From Phlyctochytrium arcticum (Eukaryota > Chytridiomycota > Chytridiomycetes > Chytridiales > Chytridiaceae), in assembly GCA_025602905.1 (NCBI GenBank), contig JAHLKI010000002.1, forward strand, positions 930,001 through 994,000: a stretch of DNA of 64,000 nt, given 5' to 3'. This document shows positions 21,624-33,496 of this stretch, piece by piece (within the stretch, counting starts at the first letter, position 1; the number at the start of each line of letters is the position of its first letter). The translations under genes and the position numbers were made by a program. The notes beneath the pieces are model-generated. The model did not search any database, was not told the DNA's origin, and saw nothing but the letters and a program-made list of their open reading frames with translations.

Positions 21624-24298
21624 CTACCCCTCCAACAACTTCAGCGCCAGATCTTCCAGGTCCGCCCCGCCCAACTCGTCCGTCACGACGGTAGGCTTTC
21701 GCCGTTTGGATAGTGGGGGTGGTGGTACTGATCTTTTGCGTTTTTGGGTGGTGGGTGCGACCACATCCTCGTCCAAATCAATCTCCAAATCCGAAGTGTC
21801 GGAGGAGTCGGAGTCGGTGGGGCTTTGGAAGGTATCTTCCACCCCAGACTCATATTCAGACATCGGCTCCAACAACTCCCCTTCCTCACTACTCTCCTCC
21901 TCCCCTCCCAAAACCGCCACAGGCCCCCCACTCTCCTAAAAAAACAAACATCAATAAACCACACCAAGAAAAAAAAATACGAGAAAAGAAACAAACCTCC
22001 TGCCGCGCCATCCGCTCCTTCAACCTCCTCTCCCTCTTCTTCTCCTTCACTTTCCTCCTCTCCACCTCCCTATCCTCCTTGTCCACCGCCGCCATCTCCT
22101 CCGCCCTCTCCCTCAAATACTCCTCCCCTTTTTCTTTCACTCCCCCCTCCTTCTCAAACTCTGCCAACGACTGTAATTCAAATGCCCGCATGGGATTCCC
22201 TTCTTCATCAAAATATAACTTTGTCCCGTGGCCAAGGGCTTTGAGGGCTTTCGACTTTTGCTTCAGGAGGGCGCGGTGGGTTGTAGGGGGAAGCGTTGGT
22301 TCGGGGTCGTCGGGGATGGGGATATCATGGTTTTTTCGCGTCAGTTTGAGCAAGTCATCGCCGTCACTATCATCGTCTTCATCGTCGTCGTCCGAATCAG
22401 AATTGGAGGCGTGATCGCCCGCTTTGAGTTTAGCATAATGCTTGGACAATACCGTCAGATTCTTTTGTTCAAACATTTTATCCACTTTTGTCCTGACCAC
22501 CGCTGCTGAGGGTTTAGTAGAGGCACGAGTCAACACATCATCATCTTCGGAGTCATCAGAGTCTTTAGCGGTATTGGATTCAGCGAGTTTGTCCAATTGT
22601 CTCGAGGCGTTCTTCTTCTCCGATGTCTTTATAAAAAAAAGTTAAAAAAGGTCAAGAAATGTGAGGTAGGAGAGAGGATGAACTATACCTTGATAAATTT
22701 GATTTTCGGTGCACCCGGCAGTCCCAAACTCTCCGCATACTCTTCAACCGGTAATGCAGCAACATCAAACACACTTTTATCCCGCTGTAAATGCACACTT
22801 CGGACATAACTCACAAAACTCTTTTGGGCCAGGTATTTGACTTGCGGGTCGGCCGAGCAATACGCTTGGAGTTGTTTGGCGACTGAAGTGGTTTTGGCCG
22901 GGTTGACTTTTATAGATGCGATCGGGATTTTGCGCGTTTGGAGGTGAGATAGCATGGATTTTTCTTCAGAGGGGAGAAGGAATAAAAGAGCATTGCCTGC
23001 GGACCCGTAGCGGGCAGTTCGACCTACACGATGAATGTACGTATCGGTATCCTCAGGGCAATCGACTTGTAGGACCCAATCGACAGCCGGGAAATCCAGG
23101 CCTCGAGCAGCGACATCGGTAGCAATGAGACAAACGGCCTTTTTCCGACAAAAATCTTCAAAAATCGCCATTCGTTTCGGCTGTTTCTGTTTTCCGTGAA
23201 GACAGGTTAGGACGATACCAGGCTGCATTTTACAAAAGGATTCATGGATGAATCGGACTTGTTTGCAACTTGACACGAAGACAATGATTTTTTGTTTGAG
23301 GTGCGTTTTGATGAAGGAGTAAAGGATGTCGAGTTTGCTTGGGAGCGGGCATACCAGGTATTTTTGGTCTAATGTGGTAGGCGTTGCGGATTCCGAAGCA
23401 TCATGGACGGCAACGTATTCGGGGTCTTTTAAACTGAGCCGAGCTAAATCTTTCACAGATTTCGTTTGGGTGGCAGAAAAGAGGAGGGTTTGTCGTTGTT
23501 TGGGTAAATTGGCTATAATGGAATTAATGGCTTTTTCGAAACCCATGTCAAGGACCCGGTCAGCTTCGTCCAGGACCAGTAATTGCAAGTTGTCGCAGGT
23601 GAATTCGGGGGTTTGATCCATGTGTTGGAGTAACCGACCGGGCGTGCACACCAAAATATTCATTTTGGAGACTCGTTCCTGCTCGGATTTCAAGTCTTTC
23701 CCGCCGATCAGTAACCCAGCCGAAAAGGTATGAAATCGCCCGACGGTTTTCAAGACATCGAAAATCTGCATGGCCAGTTCTCTTGTAGGTGAAATCACGA
23801 GGGCGCCGACTCCATCTGGTTGTGTCCATTTGGCTCTGTGGAGGGTTTCGAGGAGGGGAATGAGGAAGGCCAGAGTTTTACCTGACCCAGTTTGCGCGGC
23901 TCCGAGGACATCCCGGCCAATCAGGGCAAGCGGAAGAGCTGCCCGTTGGATCTCGGTTGTTTCGACAAAGTTGGCTTTAGTTAATGCCATCGATGTTTTC
24001 AGCGATAAGGGTAATGCGGCAAATGTAGTGGGAAGTTGAGCATTGGGTACACCCACCAATGCTTCCTATAAATGAAAATGTGAATCAGTACATGAGCTCC
24101 CCCCTTTCTTTGAGATTACCATATACATACCAGCTCTTTAATCCCATCCTGGAGTTTGGTTAATTCGGCCTCTTCTTCATTCCGCTTGAGTTTGCGTTTG
24201 TCGACGGGTTTGACGGCATTCCGCTTTTGTTTTTTGGATTTTCCTCGGAATCGGGGTTGTGGTGGGCCGTCGACCTTCTCCGCGGCATGAGCAGCCAT
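21624..24298 (-). CDS. DBP4: DEAD-box RNA helicase, Dbp4/DDX10 family
   Basis: This nucleolar ATP-dependent RNA helicase family is needed for 18S rRNA maturation in the SSU processome. The exons are 24131-24298, 22689-24065, 21997-22626 and 21624-21935, all phase 0, giving 828 residues. Visible motifs are a Q motif (residues about 92-97), Walker A AQTGSGKT (113-120), PTRELA, DEAD (222-225), SAT (253-255), a C-terminal helicase domain with [11 protein letters not shown], and [10 protein letters not shown]. The family assignment rests on the N-terminal basic stretch, the long acidic and coiled C terminus and the final [12 protein letters not shown]. It is divergent from FGAM synthase. A degraded copy of the gene lies downstream at 18087-19230. 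Confidence 0.93.
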
Positions 24299-24557
24299 AC
24301 TTTAATCTTCTTCTTGCAAATACAATTGTCCTCGAATATAATGTCCTGCGCGCAAAGTTTTGCCAAATGTTGAATTGTTAATGTCGGCCAAAAAGAAGCA
24401 AAAAATGCTGTTCTGTTGTCAGTTTTGTAATTTACCCATAAAAGGAATGTTAATCAATCACATCTTTCAAGTTTGTTTCGCGCGAAACTTTTTGTTTATC
24501 GAATGAGAACGACCACTGCTACGATCGTTCGGTGGACAAAACGACGAGAAAGAAGAA
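24299..24557. promoter_or_regulatory. Shared promoter region between DBP4 and FGAM synthase
   Basis: The 259 bp between divergent start codons is AT-rich in the middle (around 24370-24450) and has no clear TATA box. Both genes serve growth (ribosome and purine synthesis), so co-expression from a shared promoter is plausible but inferred. Confidence 0.45.
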
Positions 24558-27500
24558 ATGCTGGCACTGCAAGGCCCCGCGGCCCTCTCGGGTTTCCGCA
24601 CTGCAAAGCTCTTCGCCGACATTCAAGCCAAAGTTCCGCATATTTCCGGCCTAACTTCGATTTACATTCACTGGGTCCGCACCACGGATGCATTCACCGC
24701 CCTATCTGAAGTCGACCGGACGGCATTACTAGGAAATGTACAGGCGTTGTTACATTATGGGACGATTGAGCAGCAGCAGAGTGGAGATCAAGTCAAATTG
24801 GAAGAATTGGGGAAGAAAGTTGAAGGACGAGACGTGTTTGTGGTGTTACCCCGTCCCGGAACCATCTCTCCGTGGAGTTCGAAAGCGACGGATATTGCAC
24901 GGACGTGTGGGGTCGGATCGTACATTCGGCGGATTGAACGGGGTGTAGCCTATGTGGTGACTACTACTGGACGGGAGTTGAGTGAAGATGAAGTGAAGAG
25001 TGTGGAGACGTTTTTGCATGATCGGATGACCCAAGTTGTTGTCAGCGAGTTTCCAACTGAACAAACCATGTTCGGAACGGGGAATGAAGTCCCCGGACCC
25101 TTAAAATCCGTCGACCTGCTTTCTGCCTTGGGGAATGAATCCGCACTTGCCGTCTTAGCAAAAGCCAACAAGGACTGGGGTCTAGCTCTCGCCCAAGACG
25201 AAATGGAATATCTCGTTCAAGCCTTTTTACATCCCAAAAATGGCGAGCCGCCACGAAACCCTACCGACGTTGAACTGATGATGTTTGCCCAAGTCAATTC
25301 GGAACATTGCCGGCACAAGATTTTTAATGCGACGTGGACGATTGATGGACAGGACAAGGATTACTCGCTGTTTGGAATGATTCGGAATACGTATAAACTG
25401 CATCCAGAGTATATCCTATCGGCGTATTCGGATAACGCGGCGGTATTGGAGGGACCCGAGGCCGTCCGGTTTACGGCGGACCCGACACAACATCATGTGT
25501 ATAAAGGGATTACGGAACGTATGCACACTTTGGCCAAAGTCGAGACGCATAATCATCCCACAGCCGTTTCGCCGTTTCCGGGTGCGGCGACAGGGTCCGG
25601 TGGAGAAATTCGGGATGAGGGGGCAGTCGGCCGTGGATCGAAATCTAAAGCTGGCCTAACAGGATTCTCCGTTTCCAATCTTCGTGTTCCGGGGTTCGTT
25701 CAACCTTGGGAATCCAACAAGGAAGATGATTTGGGTCGACCAGGACATGTCGCTTCTCCATTGGATATTATGATTGAAGCTCCCCTGGGTGGTGCCGCGT
25801 TTAACAACGAGTTTGGACGGCCCAATCTGGCGGGATACTTTCGCACGTACGAAAACCGGATTGAGACTACTCAAGGCTCGGAAATCCGGGGGTACCATAA
25901 ACCCATCATGATTGCTGGGGGAATGGGTTCCGTGCGTCCCATGCATGTCTTCAAAAACAAGATTCAACCTGGTGCCCATTTGATTGTGCTTGGTGGACCC
26001 TCCATGTTGATTGGGCTCGGTGGTGGAGCGGCCTCCTCCATGAGTTCAGGAACCAGTTCGGCCGATTTAGATTTCGCCTCGGTGCAGCGCGAAAACCCCG
26101 AAATGCAACGTCGGGCTCAGCAGGTTATTGACACGTGTACATCCTACGGGGACAAAAACCCCATTGTGGCTATTCACGATGTAGGCGCGGGAGGCCTCTC
26201 CAACGCCCTCCCCGAAATTGTCCATGACTCGGACCTGGGCGCCATTTTCCAGTTACGTGATATCCCGTGCGACGATCCCCGGATGAGTCCCATGGAGATT
26301 TGGTGTAATGAGAGTCAGGAGCGCTATGTCATGGCCGTCCAACCGGAGGATTTGCACTTGTTTAAGGCGATTTGTGAACGGGAACGCGCGATTTATGCCG
26401 TTGTGGGGGTTGCGACTGCTGAACAGCGTTTGGTGCTGAAAGATTCGGTACTGGAGACGTCGACGCCGATTGATTTACCCATGGAGACGTTGTTTGGGAA
26501 ACCCCCCAAGATGCACCGAGATGCAACGTCGGTGGCCCCACCCCCGCGTCAGGAATTTACGTTGCCGAAGAGTGACTTGAATGAAGCCGCATCCAGAATT
26601 TTGCGATTACCGACTGTCGCCTCCAAATCGTTCTTGATTACCATTGGGGATCGAACGGTTACGGGACTCGTAGCGCGAGATCAGATGGTTGGGCCATGGC
26701 AAGTACCTGTCGCCGATGTCGCCATCACCTTCACGAGCTATGAAGGAAACACAGGGCAGGCTATGGCCATGGGTGAACGGACCCCTTTAGCCCTCTTGAA
26801 CCCTGCCGCATCAGCTCGAATGGCGGTTGCCGAGTCGCTGACCAACCTCGCTGCCGCCGACGTCGGAAATCTCGCCACGGTCCGACTAAGCGCCAACTGG
26901 ATGTCGGCGGCCTCCCACCCCGGTGAAGGATCGGCGCTGTATGAGGCCGTACAAGCTGTCGGACTGGATATTTGTCCTAAATTGGGATTGACCGTTCCAG
27001 TCGGCAAGGATTCCATGTCGATGAAGACTCAATGGCGGGATCCGGCTACGGGCGAGGCAAAAGCGGTGACGGCCCCTCTCAGTCTGATTATCACGGCTTA
27101 TGGACCGGTCGATGATGCCCGGCAAACATTTACACCAGAGTTGGTGACCAGTGAAGGAGCGTCTGTGCTCCTATTGATTGATTTGGGATGTGGGAAACAA
27201 CGATTGGGGGGCAGTTGTCTGGCGCAAGTGTATAATGCAATTGGGAAGGATGCACCCGATGTCGAGGATGTCAATGCTATTAAATCGTTCTGGGACGGTA
27301 TTCAAGCTGCCCGCAAACAGGGACTGGTGTTGGCGTACCATGACCGATCTGATGGGGGGTTGTTTGCGACGGTTGTTGAGATGGCATTTGCGGGGCATGT
27401 TGGGGTTACCGTTGATTTGACTGCGTTGGGCGAGGTTGTTGATCCTGCTGCGGCATTGTTTAATGAGGAATTGGGTGCCGTGATTCAAGTCAAGGCGGAT

Positions 27501-28628
27501 CAAGTTGAGGCCATTCGAAATGTATTCAGGAAGGCCGGGTACCCCGTCGACCAACATCTCCATGTTATTGGCGAGGTGGGCGACAAGGGCTCGGATAAGA
27601 TTACCTTGAAGTGGGGCAATGATGCGTCTAGCCAACTAAGCGGGTCACGGGCCGAATGGCACCGTCAATGGTCGGAAACCTCGTACCGCATCCAATCTCT
27701 ACGTGACAACCCAGTCTGTGCTCAATCAGAATACGATACGCTTCTGGACAAGTCTGACCCGGGGTTGAGCCAGAAATTGACTTTCAACCCTTCTGATTTG
27801 ATGCTGTTCAAGACTCCCTCTGCCGCAGCCCTACCCAAAGTTGCCATCTTACGTGATCAAGGCATCAATTCATCCCACGAGCTGGCATTTGCTTTCCACG
27901 CAGCCGGGTTCCAAGCAGTGGATGTCCACATGACTGATCTCCTCCACAACAAATTAACTCTGGACGGATTCGTCGGACTAGGATGTCCCGGTGGATTTTC
28001 CTACGGTGATGTTCTGGGTGCCGGTGCCGGATGGGCGAAATCCATTCTCCTACATTCACGCGCCCGACACATGTTTGCCCACTTTTTCGAACGGTCCGAT
28101 ACATTCACCCTCGGAATCTGTAACGGGTGTCAAATGCTTTCGGTGCTCAAACCCGTTATCCCCGGTGCAGGACATTGGCCCTCCTTTGTCCGCAACACGA
28201 GCGAACAATTTGAAGCGCGTGTGGCGACGGTCGAGGTCTTGCCCTCCAAATCCATCTTTTTGAAGGGCATGGAAGGATCGCGGATCCCGATTGCGGTTGC
28301 GCACGGTGAAGGCCGCGCCGAATTTGCCGGTGGAGATTTACAATTTTCGGCAGCTAAAACGGAGGGAGTCCTTGCTCTTCGGTTTGTGGACAACCACGGG
28401 CAAGTTGCTGGACCGGGACGGTACCCCTTCAACCCCAACGGTTCGCCCGAGGGAATCACGGGGGTGACTTCGTTGGATGGACGCGTCTTGGCGCTGATGC
28501 CTCATCCGGAACGGGTGGTTCGGGCTGGAAGTAATACGTGGGCTCGACTGGAGGGAGAGTGGGGCGGGTGGATGCGTATGTTTGTCAATGCGCGGGTGTG
28601 GGCTGAGGAGCGGAGATTGAATAAATAG
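24558..28628 (+). CDS. ADE6: Phosphoribosylformylglycinamidine synthase
   Basis: This cytosolic enzyme catalyses the fourth step of purine synthesis, converting FGAR, glutamine and ATP to FGAM. The single exon of 1356 codons matches the large eukaryotic form. An N-terminal PurS-like region is followed by a linker, two AIR-synthase-type halves (with [20 protein letters not shown] and [13 protein letters not shown] stretches) and a C-terminal class I glutamine amidotransferase domain. That domain shows the nucleophile cysteine in [10 protein letters not shown] and the His-Glu pair in LMPHPERVV near the C terminus. The start is the first ATG of the frame and gives a normal length. There is no intron, unlike nearly all its neighbours. 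Its 3' end converges on the gene at 28846 with 217 bp between. Confidence 0.97.
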   Translation: MLALQGPAALSGFRTAKLFADIQAKVPHISGLTSIYIHWVRTTDAFTALSEVDRTALLGNVQALLHYGTIEQQQSGDQVKLEELGKKVEGRDVFVVLPRPGTISPWSSKATDIARTCGVGSYIRRIERGVAYVVTTTGRELSEDEVKSVETFLHDRMTQVVVSEFPTEQTMFGTGNEVPGPLKSVDLLSALGNESALAVLAKANKDWGLALAQDEMEYLVQAFLHPKNGEPPRNPTDVELMMFAQVNSEHCRHKIFNATWTIDGQDKDYSLFGMIRNTYKLHPEYILSAYSDNAAVLEGPEAVRFTADPTQHHVYKGITERMHTLAKVETHNHPTAVSPFPGAATGSGGEIRDEGAVGRGSKSKAGLTGFSVSNLRVPGFVQPWESNKEDDLGRPGHVASPLDIMIEAPLGGAAFNNEFGRPNLAGYFRTYENRIETTQGSEIRGYHKPIMIAGGMGSVRPMHVFKNKIQPGAHLIVLGGPSMLIGLGGGAASSMSSGTSSADLDFASVQRENPEMQRRAQQVIDTCTSYGDKNPIVAIHDVGAGGLSNALPEIVHDSDLGAIFQLRDIPCDDPRMSPMEIWCNESQERYVMAVQPEDLHLFKAICERERAIYAVVGVATAEQRLVLKDSVLETSTPIDLPMETLFGKPPKMHRDATSVAPPPRQEFTLPKSDLNEAASRILRLPTVASKSFLITIGDRTVTGLVARDQMVGPWQVPVADVAITFTSYEGNTGQAMAMGERTPLALLNPAASARMAVAESLTNLAAADVGNLATVRLSANWMSAASHPGEGSALYEAVQAVGLDICPKLGLTVPVGKDSMSMKTQWRDPATGEAKAVTAPLSLIITAYGPVDDARQTFTPELVTSEGASVLLLIDLGCGKQRLGGSCLAQVYNAIGKDAPDVEDVNAIKSFWDGIQAARKQGLVLAYHDRSDGGLFATVVEMAFAGHVGVTVDLTALGEVVDPAAALFNEELGAVIQVKADQVEAIRNVFRKAGYPVDQHLHVIGEVGDKGSDKITLKWGNDASSQLSGSRAEWHRQWSETSYRIQSLRDNPVCAQSEYDTLLDKSDPGLSQKLTFNPSDLMLFKTPSAAALPKVAILRDQGINSSHELAFAFHAAGFQAVDVHMTDLLHNKLTLDGFVGLGCPGGFSYGDVLGAGAGWAKSILLHSRARHMFAHFFERSDTFTLGICNGCQMLSVLKPVIPGAGHWPSFVRNTSEQFEARVATVEVLPSKSIFLKGMEGSRIPIAVAHGEGRAEFAGGDLQFSAAKTEGVLALRFVDNHGQVAGPGRYPFNPNGSPEGITGVTSLDGRVLALMPHPERVVRAGSNTWARLEGEWGGWMRMFVNARVWAEERRLNK

Positions 28629-28845
28629 TTTTTGTTTTGGATAGACACCTTTTGTTCTCATATGTTGTTTTTTTCTGATTTTTACATTTGCACTCCCAAT
28701 GATACAATCAATATATATTTAAATTTCCATGCAACAGAATGTAGGCGGGGGCTAAAGTCGACACACAAAAAAAGAGAGAAGAATGGTACAATGAATATAC
28801 GAAAAAATGATACACACGCCCAACAACAATAACAAAAAAAAGCAT

Positions 28846-29787
28846 TCAACATCCCGCGGCAGTCCACCCTCTCACATCTCTAGCCATCTTGCCACTGCCC
28901 GACATTTTCCTCATCGCAGTCGTCCTTACGACTACCCTAGCGGTAGGCGTCGTAATGGATTCTACCAGAACTGAAGTTAGAGGTTCATCGTTGACGGCAA
29001 TGTGGGGGGTATCGGCTGGAAGAGGGACGCGACGGTCTGCAGCAGCTGCTGCTGTCGAAGATGCAGGCCGGGGAAATTTCAGACCGGGTAAAGTCATTCG
29101 TCGTGTACCTGACTTCTTGTCTTGTTCTTTCCCACCCTCATCACTTTCCTCATCATCATCACTGCATTTATTCCCTCCTCGTCCAAATTTCCACCATCGG
29201 CGGGTAGACGCTTTGGCGACCCTTCGAGCTTCAGCTTTGGCACAGGCAGCCCGCATGGCTTCTTCGGGTAACATCTCACTTCGACGACGTAACGTGTCGC
29301 TGGCGTTGTGGAGCCAGGCCAGGTCGGGGAGACTTAGCGCGGCTGCGACGGATTCGGGGCGGTGGTGGGTGGGGAGAGCTGGCATGGAGGATGAGACTGG
29401 TGAGGATGAGGGGCGGGAGGTGGTGGTGGTGGTGGTGCCTAGGAGGGATCGAACGACGGGATCGGCCAAGGCTGGTCGGTAAACTGACGCCCGTCTTGCT
29501 CCCGCATCATTCCCACCAACAACGGCAGGTTCCACCTTGGATGAAGAATCCTTGCCCATGACAAATTTACTCAACAAACTCCCTCGTCGTGAAGACGAGC
29601 CCTTTGATTCTCCACCACTCTCGAATTGGGGGCCAAAGGAAGTCAGCGACGACGCAGTAGCAATGATAAAGGATTTGCTGGGGTGGTGCGGGATATAGGC
29701 CGGATCGTGGTTATCAAGGACAGTCGGTGCTCGAAAGAGTGGAATGTCGTCGGGGGGTACGTCCTGGTCAATTGTTGTTGCGTCCAT
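28846..29787 (-). CDS. Unknown Ser/Arg/Thr-rich protein
   Basis: An open frame of 313 codons with no intron needed. The protein is hydrophilic and apparently disordered: Ser-rich patches, a run of Thr (TTTTTTS), clusters of Arg (for example TRRWWKFGRG), an acidic block DDDEESDEGGKEQD, and poly-Ala. A short hydrophobic-flanked motif SLPDLAWLHNASDTLRRRSE in the middle is the only segment that looks folded or helical. No known domain is recognised. Coding status is supported by length, by a start about 930 bp from the next gene and by codon-like composition, but low complexity tempers this. Confidence 0.6.
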   Translation of the reverse strand: MDATTIDQDVPPDDIPLFRAPTVLDNHDPAYIPHHPSKSFIIATASSLTSFGPQFESGGESKGSSSRRGSLLSKFVMGKDSSSKVEPAVVGGNDAGARRASVYRPALADPVVRSLLGTTTTTTSRPSSSPVSSSMPALPTHHRPESVAAALSLPDLAWLHNASDTLRRRSEMLPEEAMRAACAKAEARRVAKASTRRWWKFGRGGNKCSDDDEESDEGGKEQDKKSGTRRMTLPGLKFPRPASSTAAAAADRRVPLPADTPHIAVNDEPLTSVLVESITTPTARVVVRTTAMRKMSGSGKMARDVRGWTAAGC

Positions 29788-30719
29788 TTTTGTGAGGTTT
29801 TCTTATAATGTCTCTGTCTCCGTCGTATTTCGTGAGAAAAGGAATGAAAGCGCATCATATAGCATCACGCGAGCTCTCTTTTCAAGCCTCTTTCTTGTCT
29901 TACAAACCCCCAAAAAGACCCTGAAAAAATCGAACAAGTGATGAATTCCAAAGCTGTGCCAAGGCGGTGGGGAAAGAAGAGGAATTGCTTGATTGGAACA
30001 ACACTTGCTGCATTTATTGGATTCAGGCCCCCTAACTGTCCCACGCATGGAACAAACATGATTAGCATTGGCATCCATTACCTTGGTCAATTTTCTTGGT
30101 TGTCGCCCCTGGTTAACCGTATGGACACTGGCCTGAGAAGGCTCGATCCACCCAATAGAAAACCTCTTCCTGTACTCGAGTAGCAGTAAACCCACTTCAG
30201 ACGTAAATTGCCTCGTGTAAAGTCCTACTCGAGTACTCGAGTATGTACTGCTTGCTTCGTGGATGCTGCTGGTCAAGCCCTGTGCTGTAGCTGTCCCACG
30301 CAGGGTTTAAAAAAATGTCCAGGGAAAACCGCGAGGCCAAAGGGCTTCTCCAAATCTCGCTTCCCCAGCATTGTGCCGATCCTAGCCTTCTCGTCGATAA
30401 AATACTTTGAGCCGTTGCAGATTCCGCCGTGCCAAGATCCGCCAAGATCATCGTCTTGAATAGCAAAAAGTCAAAGCTCCCCGAAGCTCCGACAAACTAA
30501 CGTCATGAGGTCAGGTGACGGGTGCTGCGCATCCGAAATAAATTTGGTTGTTGGAAAAAGCTATTTTCAACGATCTTCAGCAGCAACTCAGACGCAGCAT
30601 TAACCTTCCTTTGGAATCACCACAACAAACACTTTTGACCCAAGGGTGCCCTGTACATATATACGGGCTGAAGCAACACACGGCATAGAGAATTCAAGGA
30701 AACAACTACACAAGCGACA
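29788..30719. promoter_or_regulatory. Intergenic region with palindromic TACTCGAGTA sites
   Basis: This is the region between divergent genes at 29787 (minus) and 30720 (plus). It contains three copies of the palindrome TACTCGAGTA at 30173-30182, 30226-30235 and 30234-30243, the last two overlapping. A TATA-like tatatatac lies at about 30656-30664, some 60 bp before the flavoprotein start. I see no convincing gene here. Confidence 0.5.
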
Positions 30720-31547
30720 ATGACAAACAGCAACAGCCCAACCTCGCCCACCTCCCCGTTTGACTTTTCCGCTACCTACCAACTCACCCAACCCCCACAC
30801 CCCGGCTGGACCCTTCGCCAGAACCAACCCCCGCCAGCTTCCCACGGCGACACCATCACCATCGATCCTGCATCCCTGGCCAAACCCGATTGCTACAAGC
30901 TCCTCATCTCGTCCGTTGTTCCCCGTCCCATTGCCCTCGTCTCCACCGTCCCCGGCGACGAATCCGGCGTCGTTAATGTCGCCCCTTACAGTTACTTCAA
31001 CATTGTCTGTCACGACCCTCCCACCGTCATGATTTCCGCCAATTACGGCCGCGCCGGACAAAAGGATACTCTGAAAAACATCTTGGCCACCTCCCAGTTT
31101 GTCGTCAACACCATGTCGGAACACTTTGTCGAGTCCGCCAACCACACGACCACCAATTACCCGCCCGAAACTTCAGAAATGCTCATGGCCGGTCTGACCC
31201 CCGTCGCCTCGGAACTCATCCGCCCACCACGCATCTTTGAGTCGGCCGTCTCGTTCGAATGCCGCGTGACCCACATCAATATGCTCTACAACAAGGAAGG
31301 TAAACCCACTAGTGGCGTCGTCCTCGGCGAAATCATCAAAGTCCACGTCAAGGAAGGCGTCTATGATGGTGAAAAGGGAGTCGTGGATTTGGCCAAATTC
31401 CGACCTTTGGGACGCCTGGGCGGGACCCAGTACGCCCGCGTCATGCACGGCTTTGATCTTCCCCGCCCCATCATTGACAACACCAAGAAGGAAGGTGTCA
31501 CCACGGAAACACATTCAGTTACTCAGTCTAAAGTAGAAAAGAATTAG
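30720..31547 (+). CDS. Flavin reductase-like (FMN-binding split barrel) protein
   Basis: A single-exon protein of 275 residues. The core (about 55-230) matches the flavin-reductase-like family: SSVVPRPIALVSTV, NVAPYSYFNIVCHDPPTVM (FMN-contacting region), DTLKNILATSQFVVNTMS, and the later block ALAG-like ESAVSFECRV and GVVLGEIIKVHV. Members bind FMN and reduce flavins or act as oxidoreductases with unknown substrates. The first 40 residues are Pro/Ser-rich, and the C terminus is Thr/Lys-rich and polar. A TATA-like sequence lies about 60 bp upstream. A long frame on the opposite strand (30600-31145) is a codon-bias shadow. Confidence 0.88.
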   Translation: MTNSNSPTSPTSPFDFSATYQLTQPPHPGWTLRQNQPPPASHGDTITIDPASLAKPDCYKLLISSVVPRPIALVSTVPGDESGVVNVAPYSYFNIVCHDPPTVMISANYGRAGQKDTLKNILATSQFVVNTMSEHFVESANHTTTNYPPETSEMLMAGLTPVASELIRPPRIFESAVSFECRVTHINMLYNKEGKPTSGVVLGEIIKVHVKEGVYDGEKGVVDLAKFRPLGRLGGTQYARVMHGFDLPRPIIDNTKKEGVTTETHSVTQSKVEKN

Positions 31548-31835
31548 CCCCCTCTAGACATTTTTCTCACTTTTTTTTTGGTTTCATCGATACCCTGTTT
31601 CCATCCAATCTCCTTTTGTAGCCTTAGTCTCTTGTTTTTCCTCTTTGAATTTTGAAAAGACAATAGTTCTGAACCTTGCATTTTCTTTAAATTGATTGCT
31701 GTAATTCTATGATTTACAAACTGTTTTTGAACAAACGCCAAAAATCTCTATCTTTTCCTACTTTGTTTGTATGGGATTGCCCGCTGTGTTCAGTGGACCA
31801 AAAGATGCGATTCAGACATTCAGCCATGTAACATA

Positions 31836-33252
31836 TCACTCTTTCGCAACAGCGGAAGCTTCATCTCCCTCCGCCTGGTCGATCTCCTCGGCCTTTTGTC
31901 CTGGTGGTGACACACTACCCTCTTTTACAGAATCAGTCTCTGCCCCGGGCTCCTTGACCGGTGAAACCGGTGATTTGACGTTATCCGGAGCCGCCACTTC
32001 TTGCGGCGACTTGGGAGATGGATCTGCATTAATCATCCCTCCAATATCCAACGCCCCTCTTTTTTCACTTGGCGCCGATTTTGGCGATGTTGGTGACAAA
32101 CTCTTTGAATCCGCCTGCTGCTTGGTTGGAGAGACAGGTTTTCCTTCCGAGTGATGTGAATGGTGGGGCTCACGCATAGGATGCGACAATGCCTCTTCGA
32201 CGTCCTATCATCCAAACAACTCATTAACAAGAGCTTTCAACCGGGATTTTGGCAAAATAGGCATTTACCTTGGCAGTAACACACTCTTCCCCAACTTCCT
32301 CTTCGACAATGGCTTCAGTCGACTCCAACTGGTCCATTTCGTCAACGGTTGAGGAAGTTTCGGCTTGTTGGAGGGCTTCCAATGAAAATTCTTTTTCGGA
32401 CGTTGAGGGTTCTGCTGGAGGGTCCAACGTTGCTTCCTTTTGGGGGGAGGAGGGGATAGGCGCGGTAGGGGATGTGTGGGATGGGGACTTTGACCGGCGG
32501 TCGGTTGGATCTGCGAGTGGGGGTGGAAGGCCAGTTGCTGGGCTTGGAGTTTTGCTTTTGGGGGCATCACCCTGCTCTTCGACAGATGCTTGTCCATCCG
32601 CCGCAGCTTCTGCGCTCACATCCATTGCAACCGTACCGTCCACAGCCGGTGTATCCGCCCCAACCTCTTCCTCAACCACATCCTGAACAACCTGTGCCTC
32701 CCCACTGACAGATTCAGCACTGGACCCCGCATCCTCATCATCCTCAAACGTTCTAGGCCGTTTGCCCAGCACTATATTCAACAAGTTTAGACCCTCGTAT
32801 TCCTAAAATATTGAAGTAACCTACCTTTGACGTATTTAACAATCCGGACTCCCGCCGACCCTTTTGGCATGACTCCCGGACGAGGACCTAACGTCGCAAT
32901 CAATGTGCCATTGGGACCCAACATCCGCGCTCCACGGGGTACAACCGCTCGTTTCTTCCTGCATATAAAACAAACCATTAAAACACAACAAAAACCACCT
33001 TTTTGCCAGATTTGATGAGCAACTTTACCATCGCGTACATCCAGCCCACCACGGCCGTTGTTCTTCGGGTGGAGGTTGTTGAGGTGCTGCCTGGGTGAGA
33101 TCGTAAGGGGTGGACGAGTAGGTCCGGTAGCGGTCTTGGGAGTGCGTCGGGGTGCCGCCAAAAGCCGTCTGGGGGAGAGAATGGCCGCCTCTAAAGGACG
33201 TTGGGGTGCCCGGAGCGAGCGGTGTAGAGGTGCGGGAGGCGCGAGTAGACAT
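31836..33252 (-). CDS. Unknown acidic, SP-repeat protein (exon model incomplete)
   Basis: Four coding segments can be seen: 33029-33252 (starting MSTRASRTSTPLAPGTP), 32825-32958 (KKRAVVPRGARMLGPNGTL, a compact, plausibly folded segment), 32269-32802 (LGKRPRTFEDDEDAG, then acidic and Pro/Ser-rich) and 31836-32204 (repeated SP motifs, ending SAVAKE). The first and last splice junctions are clean GT-AG. The junction between segments 2 and 3 is not: the best GT...AG pair spans only 22 bp (32803-32824) and does not keep the frame, so a different donor or a sequence error is needed. Family unknown. The composition suggests a nuclear or cytosolic disordered protein. Confidence 0.5.
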
Positions 33253-33496
33253 GTTTCTCCTCGGGATTCGGCGGGTTGAAGATTCTCGCAAATCGTCAGA
33301 CGCATTCTCCTGACGCGGGATAGGGTTACAAAAAGTTGCGCAGCCAGAACAAAATGTGAGCAAGACGTGAGATTTTTTCAAGAGAACAAAAATGTATTGA
33401 AAAGCAAAACAAAAACATCTACAAGTAAAAACTAAAAGAAAGAAATGATACAATAAGAAACTAAAAACTACCAAGATAAATAAAGATCAATCATTG

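Noticed and set aside
21713..22414. 233-codon plus-strand frame over the helicase C terminus
   Set aside because: Pro/Ser-rich antisense of the acidic and lysine-rich helicase tail.
30600..31145. 181-codon minus-strand frame opposite the flavoprotein gene
   Set aside because: Its Gly/Asp/Val-rich composition is the antisense of Pro/Ser/Thr codons. The plus-strand protein has clear family blocks.
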